This document shows positions 37,179-45,981 of a DNA stretch of 64,000 nt, piece by piece. The notes below the pieces were generated by a model. The model worked only from the letters and a program-made list of their open reading frames with translations, was not told the origin of the DNA and made no database searches. How positions within the stretch are numbered: the stretch's first letter is position 1; each line of letters starts with the position of its first letter. The stretch covers positions 6,510,001-6,574,000 of the forward strand of contig NZ_CP146614.1 of assembly GCF_037094685.1 (NCBI RefSeq). Reading direction: 5' to 3'. The position numbers were made by a program, and so were the translations under genes. This DNA is from Massilia sp. METH4. GTDB lineage: Bacteria > Pseudomonadota > Gammaproteobacteria > Burkholderiales > Burkholderiaceae_D.

Positions 37179-37212
37179 ACGAGCCTTTCCCGCCATCCCC
37201 CGGAGCACCATC

Positions 37213-39327
37213 TTGCGTCCCCCGTCCCGCCTGCGCTTGCCGGCATCCTTCCCTTTCCGCCCTCTTTTGCGTCCCCTTTCGCGTCCCCTTTCGCGCGCCG
37301 TGCTGGCTGCCGGCGCGCTGCACGGCGCCGCGCTCGCCGCGGAAGAACCCGTGGAACCCGCGCCGACCCAGGTCGTTGAAATCCGCGCCAGCCGGGACGA
37401 GGAAAGCCGCACCGTACCAGGCGTCGCCGCGCGCGGCTTGCCTGGCACCGTCACCGCGGTGACGGCCGACGACATCGCCACCCTCGTCGTGGGGCGGGAC
37501 ATCTCCAACGTGTTCCAGCGTATTCCCGGCGTGGTGGCGAACAATATCGACCAGGGCGACACGGGCAACGGCTTTCGCATGCGCGGCTTCGCCACCCAGG
37601 GCACGCACGGCGCCGATACCGCCATCAGCATCGACGGCGTGCCGCAGAATATCCCGTCGAGCCAGGGCGGCGCCGGCCACGGTCCCGCCTTCCTGGAATG
37701 GATGACGGCCGACATGATCGCCACCATCGAGGTGATCAAGGGCCCGGTATCGGCCCTGTACGGCGACCAGAACCGCGCGGGATCGGTCGACATCGCCACC
37801 CGCGAGGGTGGCGCCGGCACGCCCTCCAGCGCCGCGCTCACGCTCGCCAGCCATGGCGGGCGCCGCGCTTCGCTCACGCTTTCCGGCGAACACGGGGCCG
37901 TGCGCTCGCTGCTGGTCGCGGACCGCTACCGCAGCGACGGCTTCCGGCACGGCGCCCGCACCGACCGCAAGAACCTGTTCTGGAAGCTCTCCACCACGAT
38001 CGGCGACGGCATCTACAGCCTGCGCGCCAGCTGGTACCGGGCCGATTACGCGGGCGCCGGCTACCTGCCGCTGCCGGCTCTCGAAGCGGGTCTCGATCCC
38101 CATGCCACGCAATTCGGCCTGCCCGGCTTCGGCGACGCGCGCCGCACCACGCTGGTGTTCAACCGCCAGCCCACGGGTACCGCCGGCTGGTTCGCCACCG
38201 CCTATGTCGAGGATTTCGAACGCAGCCGCGCCATCGCGACAAGCGCCACGCAGCACACCTTCGGCTACGACGACCGCACGATCCGCGGCGGCCGGCTGGG
38301 GAACACCTGGGCGTTCGGCGAGACGGCGGTGCTGACGGCCGGCGTCGACACGCGGGCCGACAAGGGCGTTGCGCTGCGCCGCCAGTACCAGTTCCACCGG
38401 CCCACCCCCAATTACGTCAACAACCAGGATCTCGACTTGCTGACCTGGGGCGCCTTCGCGCAGGCCCAGGTGCGCGTCGCGCCGGCGCTGAAGCTGCATG
38501 CGGGTGCACGCTACGACCGTTTCGACTACGACCTGGCCAACCGCAAGCTGCCGGCCGCCTCGACCGGCTACCGGGGATCGGCGTTCACGCCGAAGGCCGG
38601 CGCGATCTGGACCCCGTTGCCCCAGCTGGAACTGTTCGCCAACGTGGCCCAGGGCTTCCGCTCGCCCGCCGCGGAGCAGATCAGCGCCAGCGGCAGCCTC
38701 GGGCCGCTGGGCGCCCCGGGCGGGCGCAGCAACACCGCCATCGATCCCAGCAAGGTGCGTTCGCACGACGTGGGAATCAATGCGCGGCCGGCCGCCGGCT
38801 GGAGCGTCGCCGCCGCTGCCTACACCATCAAGAATGACGACGAGATCGTCAACACCGCGCCGGACGTGTTCTTGCCCTCGGGCCGTACCACGCGCAAGGG
38901 ATACGAATTCGACGTGCAGTACCAGGCCGGCCGCCGCCTCGCCGCCTGGCTGAGCTACGGCCGCATCCTGCGCGCGCAGCTGGACAATCCGGCGCCCGGC
39001 GCCGGTGCCCTGCTGTCGGTACCGGCGCACACGTGGAAGGCCGGGGCGCTGTACCGGCGCGACAAGCTCATGCTGAGCGGCGACGTATATGTGAGCGCCC
39101 GCAATCCTTACTACATGGGCACGCCCGCGGTGCGGCGCGACATGCCGACCTATGTGCGCTACAGCCTGAAATCGAGCTATGACCTGGGGGCACTGCAGGC
39201 GTCGCTGGGCGTGGTCGTGCAGCCCCACGAATTCGCCAGCGACATCGCCTACGGCACGACGACCGGCCTGCTGGTCTCGACGGTGCCGCGCACCCAGGTC
39301 GAGGGCTCGCTGCGCTACTTTTTCTGA
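37213..39327 (+). CDS. Fur-regulated TonB-dependent receptor
   Basis: A 704-residue receptor: signal region ending near AALAA, plug (PAPTQVVEIRASRDEESRTV, then VFQRIPGVVANNIDQGDTGN, then IATIEVIKGPVSALYGDQNR) and a barrel ending in EGSLRYFF. The promoter -10 at 37173-37178 puts transcription start near 37185, so the in-frame ATG at 37156 lies upstream of the transcript and cannot be the start. TTG at 37213 with GGAGC upstream is the best choice. Iron or a siderophore is the likely ligand, given the Fur box. A MerC-like gene follows after 18 bp. Confidence 0.88.
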   Translation: MRPPSRLRLPASFPFRPLLRPLSRPLSRAVLAAGALHGAALAAEEPVEPAPTQVVEIRASRDEESRTVPGVAARGLPGTVTAVTADDIATLVVGRDISNVFQRIPGVVANNIDQGDTGNGFRMRGFATQGTHGADTAISIDGVPQNIPSSQGGAGHGPAFLEWMTADMIATIEVIKGPVSALYGDQNRAGSVDIATREGGAGTPSSAALTLASHGGRRASLTLSGEHGAVRSLLVADRYRSDGFRHGARTDRKNLFWKLSTTIGDGIYSLRASWYRADYAGAGYLPLPALEAGLDPHATQFGLPGFGDARRTTLVFNRQPTGTAGWFATAYVEDFERSRAIATSATQHTFGYDDRTIRGGRLGNTWAFGETAVLTAGVDTRADKGVALRRQYQFHRPTPNYVNNQDLDLLTWGAFAQAQVRVAPALKLHAGARYDRFDYDLANRKLPAASTGYRGSAFTPKAGAIWTPLPQLELFANVAQGFRSPAAEQISASGSLGPLGAPGGRSNTAIDPSKVRSHDVGINARPAAGWSVAAAAYTIKNDDEIVNTAPDVFLPSGRTTRKGYEFDVQYQAGRRLAAWLSYGRILRAQLDNPAPGAGALLSVPAHTWKAGALYRRDKLMLSGDVYVSARNPYYMGTPAVRRDMPTYVRYSLKSSYDLGALQASLGVVVQPHEFASDIAYGTTTGLLVSTVPRTQVEGSLRYFF

Positions 39328-39345
39328 CCGTTGAAAGGAATCCCC

Positions 39346-39735
39346 ATGAACAAGCTCTCCAGCGCGGCCGACGCCACCGGCATCTTCGCCTCCGCCCTGT
39401 GCATGATCCATTGCCTGGCCATGCCGGTGCTGCTGGCTGTCCTGCCGGCCATGAGCTGGGCCGAGGACGACCATCTGCACGAAGTGCTGATCGGCGTGGC
39501 GCTGGTGGCCGCCCTGCTGTCCCTCGGGCCGGGCTACCTGGTGCACCGCCGCGGCACCGTGCCGCTGCTGGGCGGCGCGGGCCTGGCCTGCCTGGCGGTC
39601 GCCATGTTCATCGTCGAGCCCCGCTATGGCCATGGCGCGGAAGCGGTGGTGAGCGTGGCGGGCGCGCTGCTGCTGCTGGGCGCCCACGTGCGCAACCGCA
39701 TCTGCTGCCGGCATTGCGCGGCGCGCCAGTCTTGA
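39346..39735 (+). CDS. MerC-domain membrane protein
   Basis: A 129-residue protein with four helices and the MerC-type cysteine pair in the first helix (SALCMIHCLAMPVLLAVLP), plus a Cys-rich end (NRICCRHC). MerC of mercury operons carries Hg(II), but chromosomal MerC-domain proteins occur beside Fur-controlled TonB receptors and probably handle another metal. No merR, merA or merT is nearby. Start at 39346 is preceded by GAAAGGAA. Expected to share the Fur-controlled transcript. Confidence 0.8.
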   Translation: MNKLSSAADATGIFASALCMIHCLAMPVLLAVLPAMSWAEDDHLHEVLIGVALVAALLSLGPGYLVHRRGTVPLLGGAGLACLAVAMFIVEPRYGHGAEAVVSVAGALLLLGAHVRNRICCRHCAARQS

Positions 39736-39899
39736 GGCCTGGTTCGGGCCACCGGCCGGATCGAGCGGCCGGAGGTAACCGGTGGCGCCAACGTGGTTTT
39801 CTTGACCATTGTCCACCCGGCCAGTTTTGGACGGCCGCCTGCAAGGAACAAAAAAACGAGGGAAAATAACGGCTTACGCATTTTCTTCCTGGTTTTCCC

Positions 39900-41117
39900 A
39901 TGTCTGTTTCAGCTACCGCAAACTTCCCGCGCCCGTCCGCCGTCAATCCGAAACCGCTGGGCGCGGCCCTTCTCCTGATCGCCCTCGGCGCCTTGTTCCT
40001 CGGCCAGGTCGTGGGCCCACGGCAGGCTGCCCTGTACGTTGTCGGCGCGCTGCTCGGCGTGTCGCTGTATCACGCGGCCTTCGGCTTCACGTCGGCGTGG
40101 CGCGTGTTCATCGCCGACGGCCGCGGCGCCGGCCTGCGCGCGCAGATGCTGATGCTCGCCATCGGCGTGGCGCTGTTCTTCCCCGCCTTATCGAGCGGCA
40201 CGCTGTTCGGCAACCCGGTCACGGGCCTCGTGTCGCCGGCGGGCACGTCCGTCATCGTCGGCGCCTTCATCTTCGGCATCGGCATGCAGCTGGGCGGCGG
40301 TTGCGCCTCCGGCACGCTGTACACGGTGGGCGGCGGCAGTACGCGCATGATCGTCACGCTGCTGTTCTTCATCGTCGGTTCCGTGATCGGCACCGCCCAC
40401 ATGCCGTTCTGGACGTCGCTGCCGCAACTCGAACCCATCTCCGCCGTGAAGGCACTGGGCCTCGCGCCGGCGCTGGCGCTCAACTGGCTCGTTTTCGCGG
40501 CCATCGCGGCGATTACCGTCGTCGTCGAGAAACGGCGCCACGGCCGCCTCGTCGCCGCGCACACGCAGCCGAAGCACGCGTCGCCGTGGCTGCACGGGCC
40601 CTGGCCCCTGGTAGCCGGCGCCATCGCGCTGGTAGTACTGAACTTCGCCACGCTGGCGCTGTCGGGCCGCCCGTGGGGCGTAACCTCCGCCTTTGCGCTG
40701 TGGGGTGCGAAGGGTGCCGCGCTGTTGGGCATCGACGTCGGCAGCTGGACCTACTGGTCGACCGGCAAGAACGCCGCCGCCCTCGCCGCGCCGGTGTGGG
40801 AAGACATCACTTCAGTGATGGATATCGGCATCGTGCTGGGCGCGATGCTGGCTGCCGCGCTGGCAGGTCGCTATGCGCCCGTCTGGAAGATCCCGAAGCG
40901 CTCGCTGATCGCCGCCGTCGCCGGCGGCCTGCTGCTGGGCTACGGCGCCCGGCTGGCCTACGGCTGCAATATCGGCGCCTACTTCAGCGGCATCGTCTCC
41001 GGCAGCCTGCATGGCTGGCTGTGGCTGGTGATGGCCTTCGCCGGCAACGTGGTGGGCACGCGCATCCGGCCGCTGTTCGGGCTGGAAGTGGAGCGCGTGA
41101 AGCCGACGGCCTGCTGA
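39900..41117 (+). CDS. YeeE/YedE-family (TsuA-like) sulfur-compound transporter
   Basis: A 405-residue inner-membrane protein with about nine to eleven helices. Conserved Cys loops typical of the thiosulfate channel TsuA are seen in both halves (IGMQLGGGCASGTLYTVGGG and GYGARLAYGCNIGAYFSG). These cysteines relay the thiosulfate ion. No TusA-like partner gene is adjacent. Upstream 164 bp contain no gene. The gene is convergent with the DUF2200 gene. Confidence 0.88.
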   Translation: MSVSATANFPRPSAVNPKPLGAALLLIALGALFLGQVVGPRQAALYVVGALLGVSLYHAAFGFTSAWRVFIADGRGAGLRAQMLMLAIGVALFFPALSSGTLFGNPVTGLVSPAGTSVIVGAFIFGIGMQLGGGCASGTLYTVGGGSTRMIVTLLFFIVGSVIGTAHMPFWTSLPQLEPISAVKALGLAPALALNWLVFAAIAAITVVVEKRRHGRLVAAHTQPKHASPWLHGPWPLVAGAIALVVLNFATLALSGRPWGVTSAFALWGAKGAALLGIDVGSWTYWSTGKNAAALAAPVWEDITSVMDIGIVLGAMLAAALAGRYAPVWKIPKRSLIAAVAGGLLLGYGARLAYGCNIGAYFSGIVSGSLHGWLWLVMAFAGNVVGTRIRPLFGLEVERVKPTAC

Positions 41118-41128
41118 AGCGCCGCAGG

Positions 41129-41156
41129 CCCGGCCCGCTGGCGCTCAGGGGCCGGG
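41129..41156. terminator. GC-rich hairpin between convergent genes
   Basis: An 8-bp stem CCCGGCCC/GGGCCGGG with a 12-nt loop lies 11 bp after the YeeE/YedE stop and covers the DUF2200 stop codon. It could end both transcripts; no T-run is seen. Confidence 0.4.
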
Positions 41157-41501
41157 GCGCAGGATCTTGTCCAGCGCCTTTCCCTTGGCCAGCTCATCGA
41201 TGAGCTTGTCCAGCCGGCGGATATTGCGCATGCGCGGGTCTTCCACCTCTTCCACCCGCACGCCGCATACCACGCCCGTGATCAGGGCGCTGTTCGGATG
41301 CATGGCGGGCGCCTGGGCGAAGAATGCCTCCATATCGGTCCCCGCGGCCAGCTGTTCGGCCAGGCCGGCCGGGGTATAACCGGTCAGCCAGCAGATGATG
41401 CGGTCCACGTCTTCCTTCGTGCGCTGCTTGCGCTCGGCTTTTTGCACGTACATCGGGTACACCTTCGCAAACGGCGTCCCGTAGATGCGATGGTCCGGCA
41501 T
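41145..41501 (-). CDS. DUF2200-family protein
   Basis: A 118-residue soluble protein matching DUF2200 through almost its whole length ([20 protein letters not shown], then [20 protein letters not shown], then [20 protein letters not shown]). The family has no assigned function. The start has GGAGGCAAC upstream. It follows the arfB stop by 8 bp, so the two are probably cotranscribed. Confidence 0.88.
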   Translation of the reverse strand: MPDHRIYGTPFAKVYPMYVQKAERKQRTKEDVDRIICWLTGYTPAGLAEQLAAGTDMEAFFAQAPAMHPNSALITGVVCGVRVEEVEDPRMRNIRRLDKLIDELAKGKALDKILRPGP

Positions 41502-41509
41502 GTTGCCTC

Positions 41510-41905
41510 CTATTCGGTGACCTTGCCCCGCAATGCCTTGATCTTCCCGCTGCGCACTTTGGCATCGACGCGCCGCACCTGCGAACCCCTCGTCGGCCGC
41601 GTGGGCCGGCGCACGACCGGCACGAACGCCGCCTGGTCGACCAGTTCCTGCAGGCGCCGCAGCGCATCTTCCTTGTTCTGTTCGAGGCTGCGCGAGCCCT
41701 GCGCCTTCAGCACCAGCACCCCTTCGCGCGTGACGCGCGCATCGCGCAGCGCCAGCAGGCGCTCCTTCACGTGCTGCGGCAGCGACGATGCGGCAATGTC
41801 GAAGCGCGCGTGCACGGCGCAGGAAACCTTGTTGACGATCTGGCCGCCCGGGCCCTGGGCGCGGATGGCGGTGAACTCGACTTCGTGTGGATCGATGGCG
41901 GGCAT
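41510..41905 (-). CDS. arfB: alternative ribosome-rescue factor ArfB
   Basis: A 131-residue peptidyl-tRNA hydrolase that frees stalled ribosomes. The release-factor GGQ motif is at residues 20-22 ([12 protein letters not shown]). The C-terminal tail is rich in basic residues ([20 protein letters not shown]), as needed to sense the empty mRNA channel. Length is normal. ATG at 41905 was chosen because the family begins just before the GGQ domain; an in-frame longer reading to 42187 is antisense to or overlaps DUF779 and is rejected. Confidence 0.93.
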   Translation of the reverse strand: MPAIDPHEVEFTAIRAQGPGGQIVNKVSCAVHARFDIAASSLPQHVKERLLALRDARVTREGVLVLKAQGSRSLEQNKEDALRRLQELVDQAAFVPVVRRPTRPTRGSQVRRVDAKVRSGKIKALRGKVTE

Positions 41906-41940
41906 GCCGTATTGTAGGGCACGCGCCGGTGCCCGCCCAC

Positions 41941-42318
41941 TCAGCGTCGTTCCTCGCGCAACCGCTCGCACTCCTCGTCCGTGAACAGCCGCGAGCGCAC
42001 GAGGAACCGCCGCCCCGTGCCATTGTCGAGCGAGAACATGCCGCCATTCCCCTGGACCACGTCGATGATGAGCTGCGTGTGCTCCCAGTATTCGAACTGC
42101 TCGCGCCCCATGTAGAACGGCGCGCCGTCCAGGTCGCCCAGGTGCACGTCCGTGTCGCTGATGTTGAATTCGCCGGCCGGGTAGCACATGGGCGCGCTGC
42201 CGTCGCAGCAGCCGCCGGACTGGAAGAACATCAGCGGGCCGTGCCGCCGCCGCAGCTCGCCGATGAAGGCCAGCGCGGCGGGGGTGGCGGTCACGCGGGG
42301 GATCGCCGCGTCGCCCAT
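41941..42318 (-). CDS. DUF779-family protein
   Basis: A 125-residue soluble protein with the DUF779 signature of a Cys-rich loop ([20 protein letters not shown]) and a conserved Trp/His stretch ([19 protein letters not shown]). The gene overlaps the aldehyde dehydrogenase stop by one base (TGATG). DUF779 genes sit downstream of such dehydrogenases in many proteobacteria, so a maturation or redox-linked role is likely but not shown. Confidence 0.88.
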   Translation of the reverse strand: MGDAAIPRVTATPAALAFIGELRRRHGPLMFFQSGGCCDGSAPMCYPAGEFNISDTDVHLGDLDGAPFYMGREQFEYWEHTQLIIDVVQGNGGMFSLDNGTGRRFLVRSRLFTDEECERLREERR

Positions 42319-43838
42319 CAGAAGAAGCCCAGCGCCTTCGGGCTGTAGCTCACCAGCAGGTTCTTCGTCTGCTGGTAATGGTCGAGCATCATCTTGTGGT
42401 TTTCCCGGCCGATGCCCGACTGCTTGTAGCCGCCGAACGCGGCGTGCGCCGGGTACAGGTGATAGCAGTTGGTCCACACGCGGCCCGCCTGGATCGCCCG
42501 GCCCACGCGGAAGGCGCGCGCCCCGTCGCGCGTCCACAGGCCGGCGCCCAGGCCGTACAGCGTGTCGTTGGCGATGCGCAGCGCGTCCTCTTCATCCTTG
42601 AAGGTGGTCACGGAAACGACGGGGCCGAAGATCTCTTCCTGGAAGATGCGCATGCGGTTGTCGCCCTTGAACACAGTGGGCCGCACATAGTAGCCGCCCT
42701 TCAGGTCGCCTTCGTGCGTGAGCCGCTCGCCGCCGGCCAGCACCTCGGCGCCTTCCTGCCGCCCGATGTCGAGGTAGGACAGGATCTTTTCCAGCTGTTC
42801 CTGCGAGGCCTGGGCGCCGATCATCGTGTTCGCGTCCAGCGGGTTGCCGGCCTTGATCTTCGCCACGCGTTCCAGCGCGCGCTCGATGAAGCGCTCGTAG
42901 ATCGATTCCTGCACCAGCACGCGCGACGGGCAGGTGCACACCTCGCCCTGGTTCAGCGCGAACATCGCGAAGCCTTCCAGGCACTTGTCGAAGAATTCGT
43001 CGTCGGCGTCCATCACGTCGGCAAAGAAGATGTTCGGCGACTTGCCGCCCAGCTCCAGCGTCACCGGAATCAGGTTTTGCGCGGCATATTGCATGATCAG
43101 CCGGCCGGTGCCGGTTTCACCCGTAAACGCGATCTTGGCGATGCGCTTCGACGAGGCCAGCGGCTTGCCTGCCTCCAGCCCGAAGCCGTTGACGACGTTC
43201 AGCACGCCGGCCGGCAGCAGGTCGCCGATCAGCTCGATCAGTACCATGATCGACGCCGGCGTCTGCTCGGCGGGTTTGAGCACCACGCAATTGCCGGCGG
43301 CCAGCGCGGGCGCCAGCTTCCACACCGCCATCAGGATCGGGAAGTTCCACGGGATGATCTGGCCGACGACGCCCAGCGGCTCGTGGAAGTGGTAGGCATA
43401 GGTTTCATGGTCGATCGTGGAAATGGCCCCTTCCTGCGTGCGGATGCAGCTGGCGAAGTAGCGGAAATGGTCGATCGCCAGCGGAATGTCGGCCGCCTTC
43501 GTTTCGCGGATCGGCTTGCCGTTGTCGATGGTCTCGGCGGTGGCCAGCAGCTCCAGGTTCTGCTCCATGCGGTCGGCGATGCGGTTCAGGATGTTGGCGC
43601 GCTCGGCCGGCGAGGTCTTGCCCCAGGCTTCGCGGGCGGCGTGGGCGGCATCGAGCGCCAGCTCGACGTCCTCGGCCGTCGACCGGGCGACCTCGCAGAA
43701 CGGCTGGCCCGTGATGGGCGTGACGTTGGCGAAGTACTCGCCCTTGGACGGGGCCACGAACCGGCCGCCGATATAGTTGTCGTAGCGTTCGCGGAAGGGG
43801 TTGGCAACGCCCAGTTTGCTGATGTCGGCAAGGTTCAT
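42318..43838 (-). CDS. NAD-dependent aldehyde dehydrogenase (AldB/ExaC type)
   Basis: A 506-residue cytosolic enzyme that oxidises aldehydes, probably acetaldehyde, to acids. It has the cofactor motif [13 protein letters not shown], the general-base Glu in [13 protein letters not shown] and the catalytic Cys in [14 protein letters not shown]. The ATG at 43838 (GAGGAAG upstream) precedes the typical N-terminus [11 protein letters not shown]. It heads a unit with DUF779. A sigma-54-type promoter lies 55 bp upstream, as is common for this enzyme group in alcohol or acetoin metabolism. Confidence 0.93.
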   Translation of the reverse strand: MNLADISKLGVANPFRERYDNYIGGRFVAPSKGEYFANVTPITGQPFCEVARSTAEDVELALDAAHAAREAWGKTSPAERANILNRIADRMEQNLELLATAETIDNGKPIRETKAADIPLAIDHFRYFASCIRTQEGAISTIDHETYAYHFHEPLGVVGQIIPWNFPILMAVWKLAPALAAGNCVVLKPAEQTPASIMVLIELIGDLLPAGVLNVVNGFGLEAGKPLASSKRIAKIAFTGETGTGRLIMQYAAQNLIPVTLELGGKSPNIFFADVMDADDEFFDKCLEGFAMFALNQGEVCTCPSRVLVQESIYERFIERALERVAKIKAGNPLDANTMIGAQASQEQLEKILSYLDIGRQEGAEVLAGGERLTHEGDLKGGYYVRPTVFKGDNRMRIFQEEIFGPVVSVTTFKDEEDALRIANDTLYGLGAGLWTRDGARAFRVGRAIQAGRVWTNCYHLYPAHAAFGGYKQSGIGRENHKMMLDHYQQTKNLLVSYSPKALGFF

Positions 43839-43892
43839 GTCTTCCTCTTTCTCGGTGGTTGTGATGGTGGACTTGCAGCCCATGACGTCATC

Positions 43893-43966
43893 GCAAACTC
43901 CATGCCAGCCATTGCTCCGCCGTGGGCCAGGCGTGCTGCCACAAGCGACTGTTCCATTCCGGGACA
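43893..43966 (-). promoter_or_regulatory. sigma-54 promoter with an upstream dyad
   Basis: Read on the minus strand, TGGCATGGAGTTTGC (43907 to 43893) fits the -24/-12 consensus TGGCAC-N5-TTGC, with GG and GC exactly 10 bp apart. Transcription would start near 43881. An imperfect dyad, TGTTCC-N5-GGGACA (43950-43966), lies about 45 bp further upstream and could bind an enhancer-binding protein of the AcoR kind. That protein is not encoded in the window. Confidence 0.6.
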
Positions 43967-44298
43967 GGTGCTACATCGCCTGCGCAGAGCCGCAAGACAG
44001 TATTGCACTGCGACCGGCGGCAGGACAGGCAGCGTGCCTGGGCACTGCCGGACGGCTTCTTCGACGATAGATGAAACTCGGGCGCCCGCCCGAAGACATT
44101 GAAAGTGGGTACGCGGCGAGGTGCTGCACGCACACCACGGCAGAACCCGTGTGCCGCCGCGCGCCGGGCGTATCGCCTGCTACAGTCTATCCCAAGCTGC
44201 CGCGGATGCAATCGCCGTCAGCGACACGCGGGCGGACCGCGCACGGCCCCCTGCCCGATCGTGCTGACGGTCGTGTCAGCCGATCAGGCAATCGTGGG
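43967..44298. other. non-coding stretch
   Basis: About 330 bp between the sigma-54 promoter region and the end of the glutathione peroxidase gene. Some short GC-rich inverted repeats occur (for example AGGCAGCGTGCCT near 44028-44040), and an open frame on the minus strand looks like noise. I see no convincing gene or RNA. Confidence 0.5.
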
Positions 44299-44853
44299 CT
44301 ACGCCTTGGCCAGCTCGGCCTCGATCGCGGCGACGAGGCGCGGATCGTCGGCGGTGACGTCCGGCGCGAAGCGGCCCACCACGTCGCCGTTGCGGCCCAC
44401 CAGGAACTTCTCGAAGTTCCACAGCACGTCTTCCTTGCGGGCCGGATGCACGCCGTATTGCGTGAGCTTTTCGCGGAACGGGCCGTCGCCGGTCGCCTGC
44501 GGCTGGGCGGCCACGAGCGCGCCGTACAGAGGGTGCTGGTCGTCGCCGAGCACGGAGATTTTCGAGTACAGCGGGAATTTCACGTCGTAGTTCAGCGAGC
44601 AGAAGGCGCTGATCTCTTCATCCGTGCCCGGTTCCTGGCCCATGAAGTTATTGGCGGGGAAGCCCAGCACTTCCAGGCCTTGCGCGCGCTTGTCCTGGTA
44701 CAGCGCCTCGAGCCCGGCGTATTGCGGCGTCAGCCCGCATTTCGATGCCACGTTCACGATGAGCAGCACCTTGCCACGGTGGGCGGCGAGCGTGTCGTCG
44801 CCGCCGTCGATGCGCTTCAAGGGAATATCCTGCAATGCCTGTGCGGTACTCAT
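44299..44853 (-). CDS. glutathione peroxidase family protein
   Basis: A 184-residue peroxidase, cytosolic by lack of a signal. The peroxidatic residue is Cys39 in NVASKCGLTPQY. The second motif reads FPANNFMGQEPG, where the usual resolving-type Cys and the Gln of FPCNQF are replaced by Ala and Asn. The Trp-Asn motif LWNFEKFLV is intact. Cys-type bacterial enzymes often use thioredoxin rather than glutathione. Single gene with a good ribosome site (AAAGGAC). Confidence 0.9.
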   Translation of the reverse strand: MSTAQALQDIPLKRIDGGDDTLAAHRGKVLLIVNVASKCGLTPQYAGLEALYQDKRAQGLEVLGFPANNFMGQEPGTDEEISAFCSLNYDVKFPLYSKISVLGDDQHPLYGALVAAQPQATGDGPFREKLTQYGVHPARKEDVLWNFEKFLVGRNGDVVGRFAPDVTADDPRLVAAIEAELAKA

Positions 44854-44896
44854 GGTTGTCCTTTGAATGGTTGAAAGGACATTCTAGCGGCTTCGC

Positions 44897-45148
44897 TCAG
44901 AGGAAAGGCCAGCTGAGGATGCGCTTCAGGTGCAGCACCGGGCGCACCACGAGATAGCCGATCGCAAAGACGAACGCGAGCACGCTGCGCAGGTCGCCCA
45001 TGAAGGCCAGCCAGAAGCCGCCGACGGTGGCGGCCGCGACGGCGACCATCAGCCACACCTCGATGCTGAGGAAAAACGGTGCCGCCGCGCGGCAGGCGTG
45101 CAGGACGAGCACGATCACGTCCTTGAGGGTCTTGACTTCGCTGTTCAT
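44897..45148 (-). CDS. small two-helix membrane protein
   Basis: An 83-residue protein with two hydrophobic helices (about 30-48 and 53-70) and basic ends. No family is recognised. The start at 45148 gives the whole conserved-looking segment MNSEVKTLKDVIVLVLHACR. It lies 43 bp before the glutathione peroxidase gene on the same strand and may share its transcript. Confidence 0.55.
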   Translation of the reverse strand: MNSEVKTLKDVIVLVLHACRAAAPFFLSIEVWLMVAVAAATVGGFWLAFMGDLRSVLAFVFAIGYLVVRPVLHLKRILSWPFL

Positions 45149-45246
45149 GACTGTATCTAGTAAGGCAGGGGCCGCTTGCTGGGGATCAATGCCCCGTCCG
45201 GGCCGGGGGCGAAATCTTACACCAGAACCATGCCAATGGCCGCTTT

Positions 45247-45255
45247 TGCTATACA
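45247..45255 (+). promoter_or_regulatory. extended -10 promoter for the second ExoD gene
   Basis: TGCTATACA has the TG-N-TATAnn layout of an extended -10 element in an otherwise GC-rich region, about 78 bp before the ExoD start. No clear -35 is seen. Confidence 0.4.
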
Positions 45256-45332
45256 ATTCGCAACTATTTGTCGAGTGATCCCGGCAGTGAGAGTCGGCGA
45301 TCCCGTTCCACCAACCCATTGAAGAGAATTCC

Positions 45333-45956
45333 ATGCACGGCGATTCGATTTCCCAACGGCTCCGCTCCCTCGTCCGCTCGCTGCCGCCCACCGGCATCAC
45401 GCTCGCCGAACTGATCCACCGGGTCGGCAACGATGGCCTCCTGCTGCTGACCGCCCTGCTGACGCTGGTTTTCCTGATTCCCGTGTCGATCCCGGGCGTT
45501 TCCACCGTGTTCGGCGCCGCCATCCTGCTGATCGGCCTTTCCCGGCTGTTTGGCCGCGAACTGTGGCTTCCTTCGAAGATGCGGCACAAGACGATCGGCA
45601 CGAAGAAGCTGCGCCCCGTGCTGCGCAAGGCGCTGCCGTGGCTGCAGAAGATCGAGCGCGTGAGCCGTCCCAACCGCATCCGCTGGCTGGTGACGCAAGG
45701 CCCGGTCGAACGCATGAACAATGCCTCGATCATCCTGGGCGCCGTGCTCCTGATGATGCCGTTCGGGATGATTCCGTTCAGCAATACCTTCCCCGCCGTG
45801 GCACTGCTGTTCCTGGCGATTGGCCTGCTGCAGCGCGATGGCGTGTGCGTGCTGCTGGGCTATATCAGCAATATCGTTACCATCGGCTATTTCGGCCTGC
45901 TGATCACGGGCGGCGGCATGGCCATGCGCGAAGCGTTCGTCCGCCTCACTGCCTGA
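45333..45956 (+). CDS. ExoD-family membrane protein (copy 2)
   Basis: A 207-residue ExoD protein with the same layout as the one at 35589: soluble start (GITLAELIHRVGNDGLLLLT), then LIPVSIPGVSTVFGAAILL and helices ending in LLFLAIGLLQRDGVCVLLGY. Sequence similarity to copy 1 is low, so they are old paralogues. ATG at 45333 with AAGAGAA upstream. It is convergent with the MscS-type channel gene. Confidence 0.87.
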   Translation: MHGDSISQRLRSLVRSLPPTGITLAELIHRVGNDGLLLLTALLTLVFLIPVSIPGVSTVFGAAILLIGLSRLFGRELWLPSKMRHKTIGTKKLRPVLRKALPWLQKIERVSRPNRIRWLVTQGPVERMNNASIILGAVLLMMPFGMIPFSNTFPAVALLFLAIGLLQRDGVCVLLGYISNIVTIGYFGLLITGGGMAMREAFVRLTA

Positions 45957-45961
45957 TCCCT

Positions 45962-45981
45962 GCCCCGCCGCTCAGCGGGGC
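45962..45981. terminator. bidirectional hairpin between ExoD and MscS genes
   Basis: A 7-bp stem, GCCCCGC/GCGGGGC, with a 6-nt loop follows the ExoD stop by 5 bp and covers the MscS stop codon. It may serve both convergent genes. No long T-run follows. Confidence 0.45.

Noticed and set aside
39346..39735. mercury-resistance operon
   Set aside because: Only a MerC-like protein is present. No merR, merT, merP or merA is nearby and the transcript is under Fur.
36805..39816. 1003-residue open frame on the minus strand
   Set aside because: It is antisense to uppP, the Fur-controlled TonB receptor and the MerC-like gene, all of which have clear family motifs. Long antisense frames are common at this GC content.
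41510..42187. longer reading of the arfB frame from 42187
   Set aside because: The extra 94 residues overlap DUF779 in another frame and have no ArfB similarity; the family starts at the ATG at 41905.
43888..44211. 107-residue open frame on the minus strand upstream of the aldehyde dehydrogenase
   Set aside because: It covers the sigma-54 promoter, has no family motif and no ribosome site, and its composition is like antisense of GC-rich DNA.
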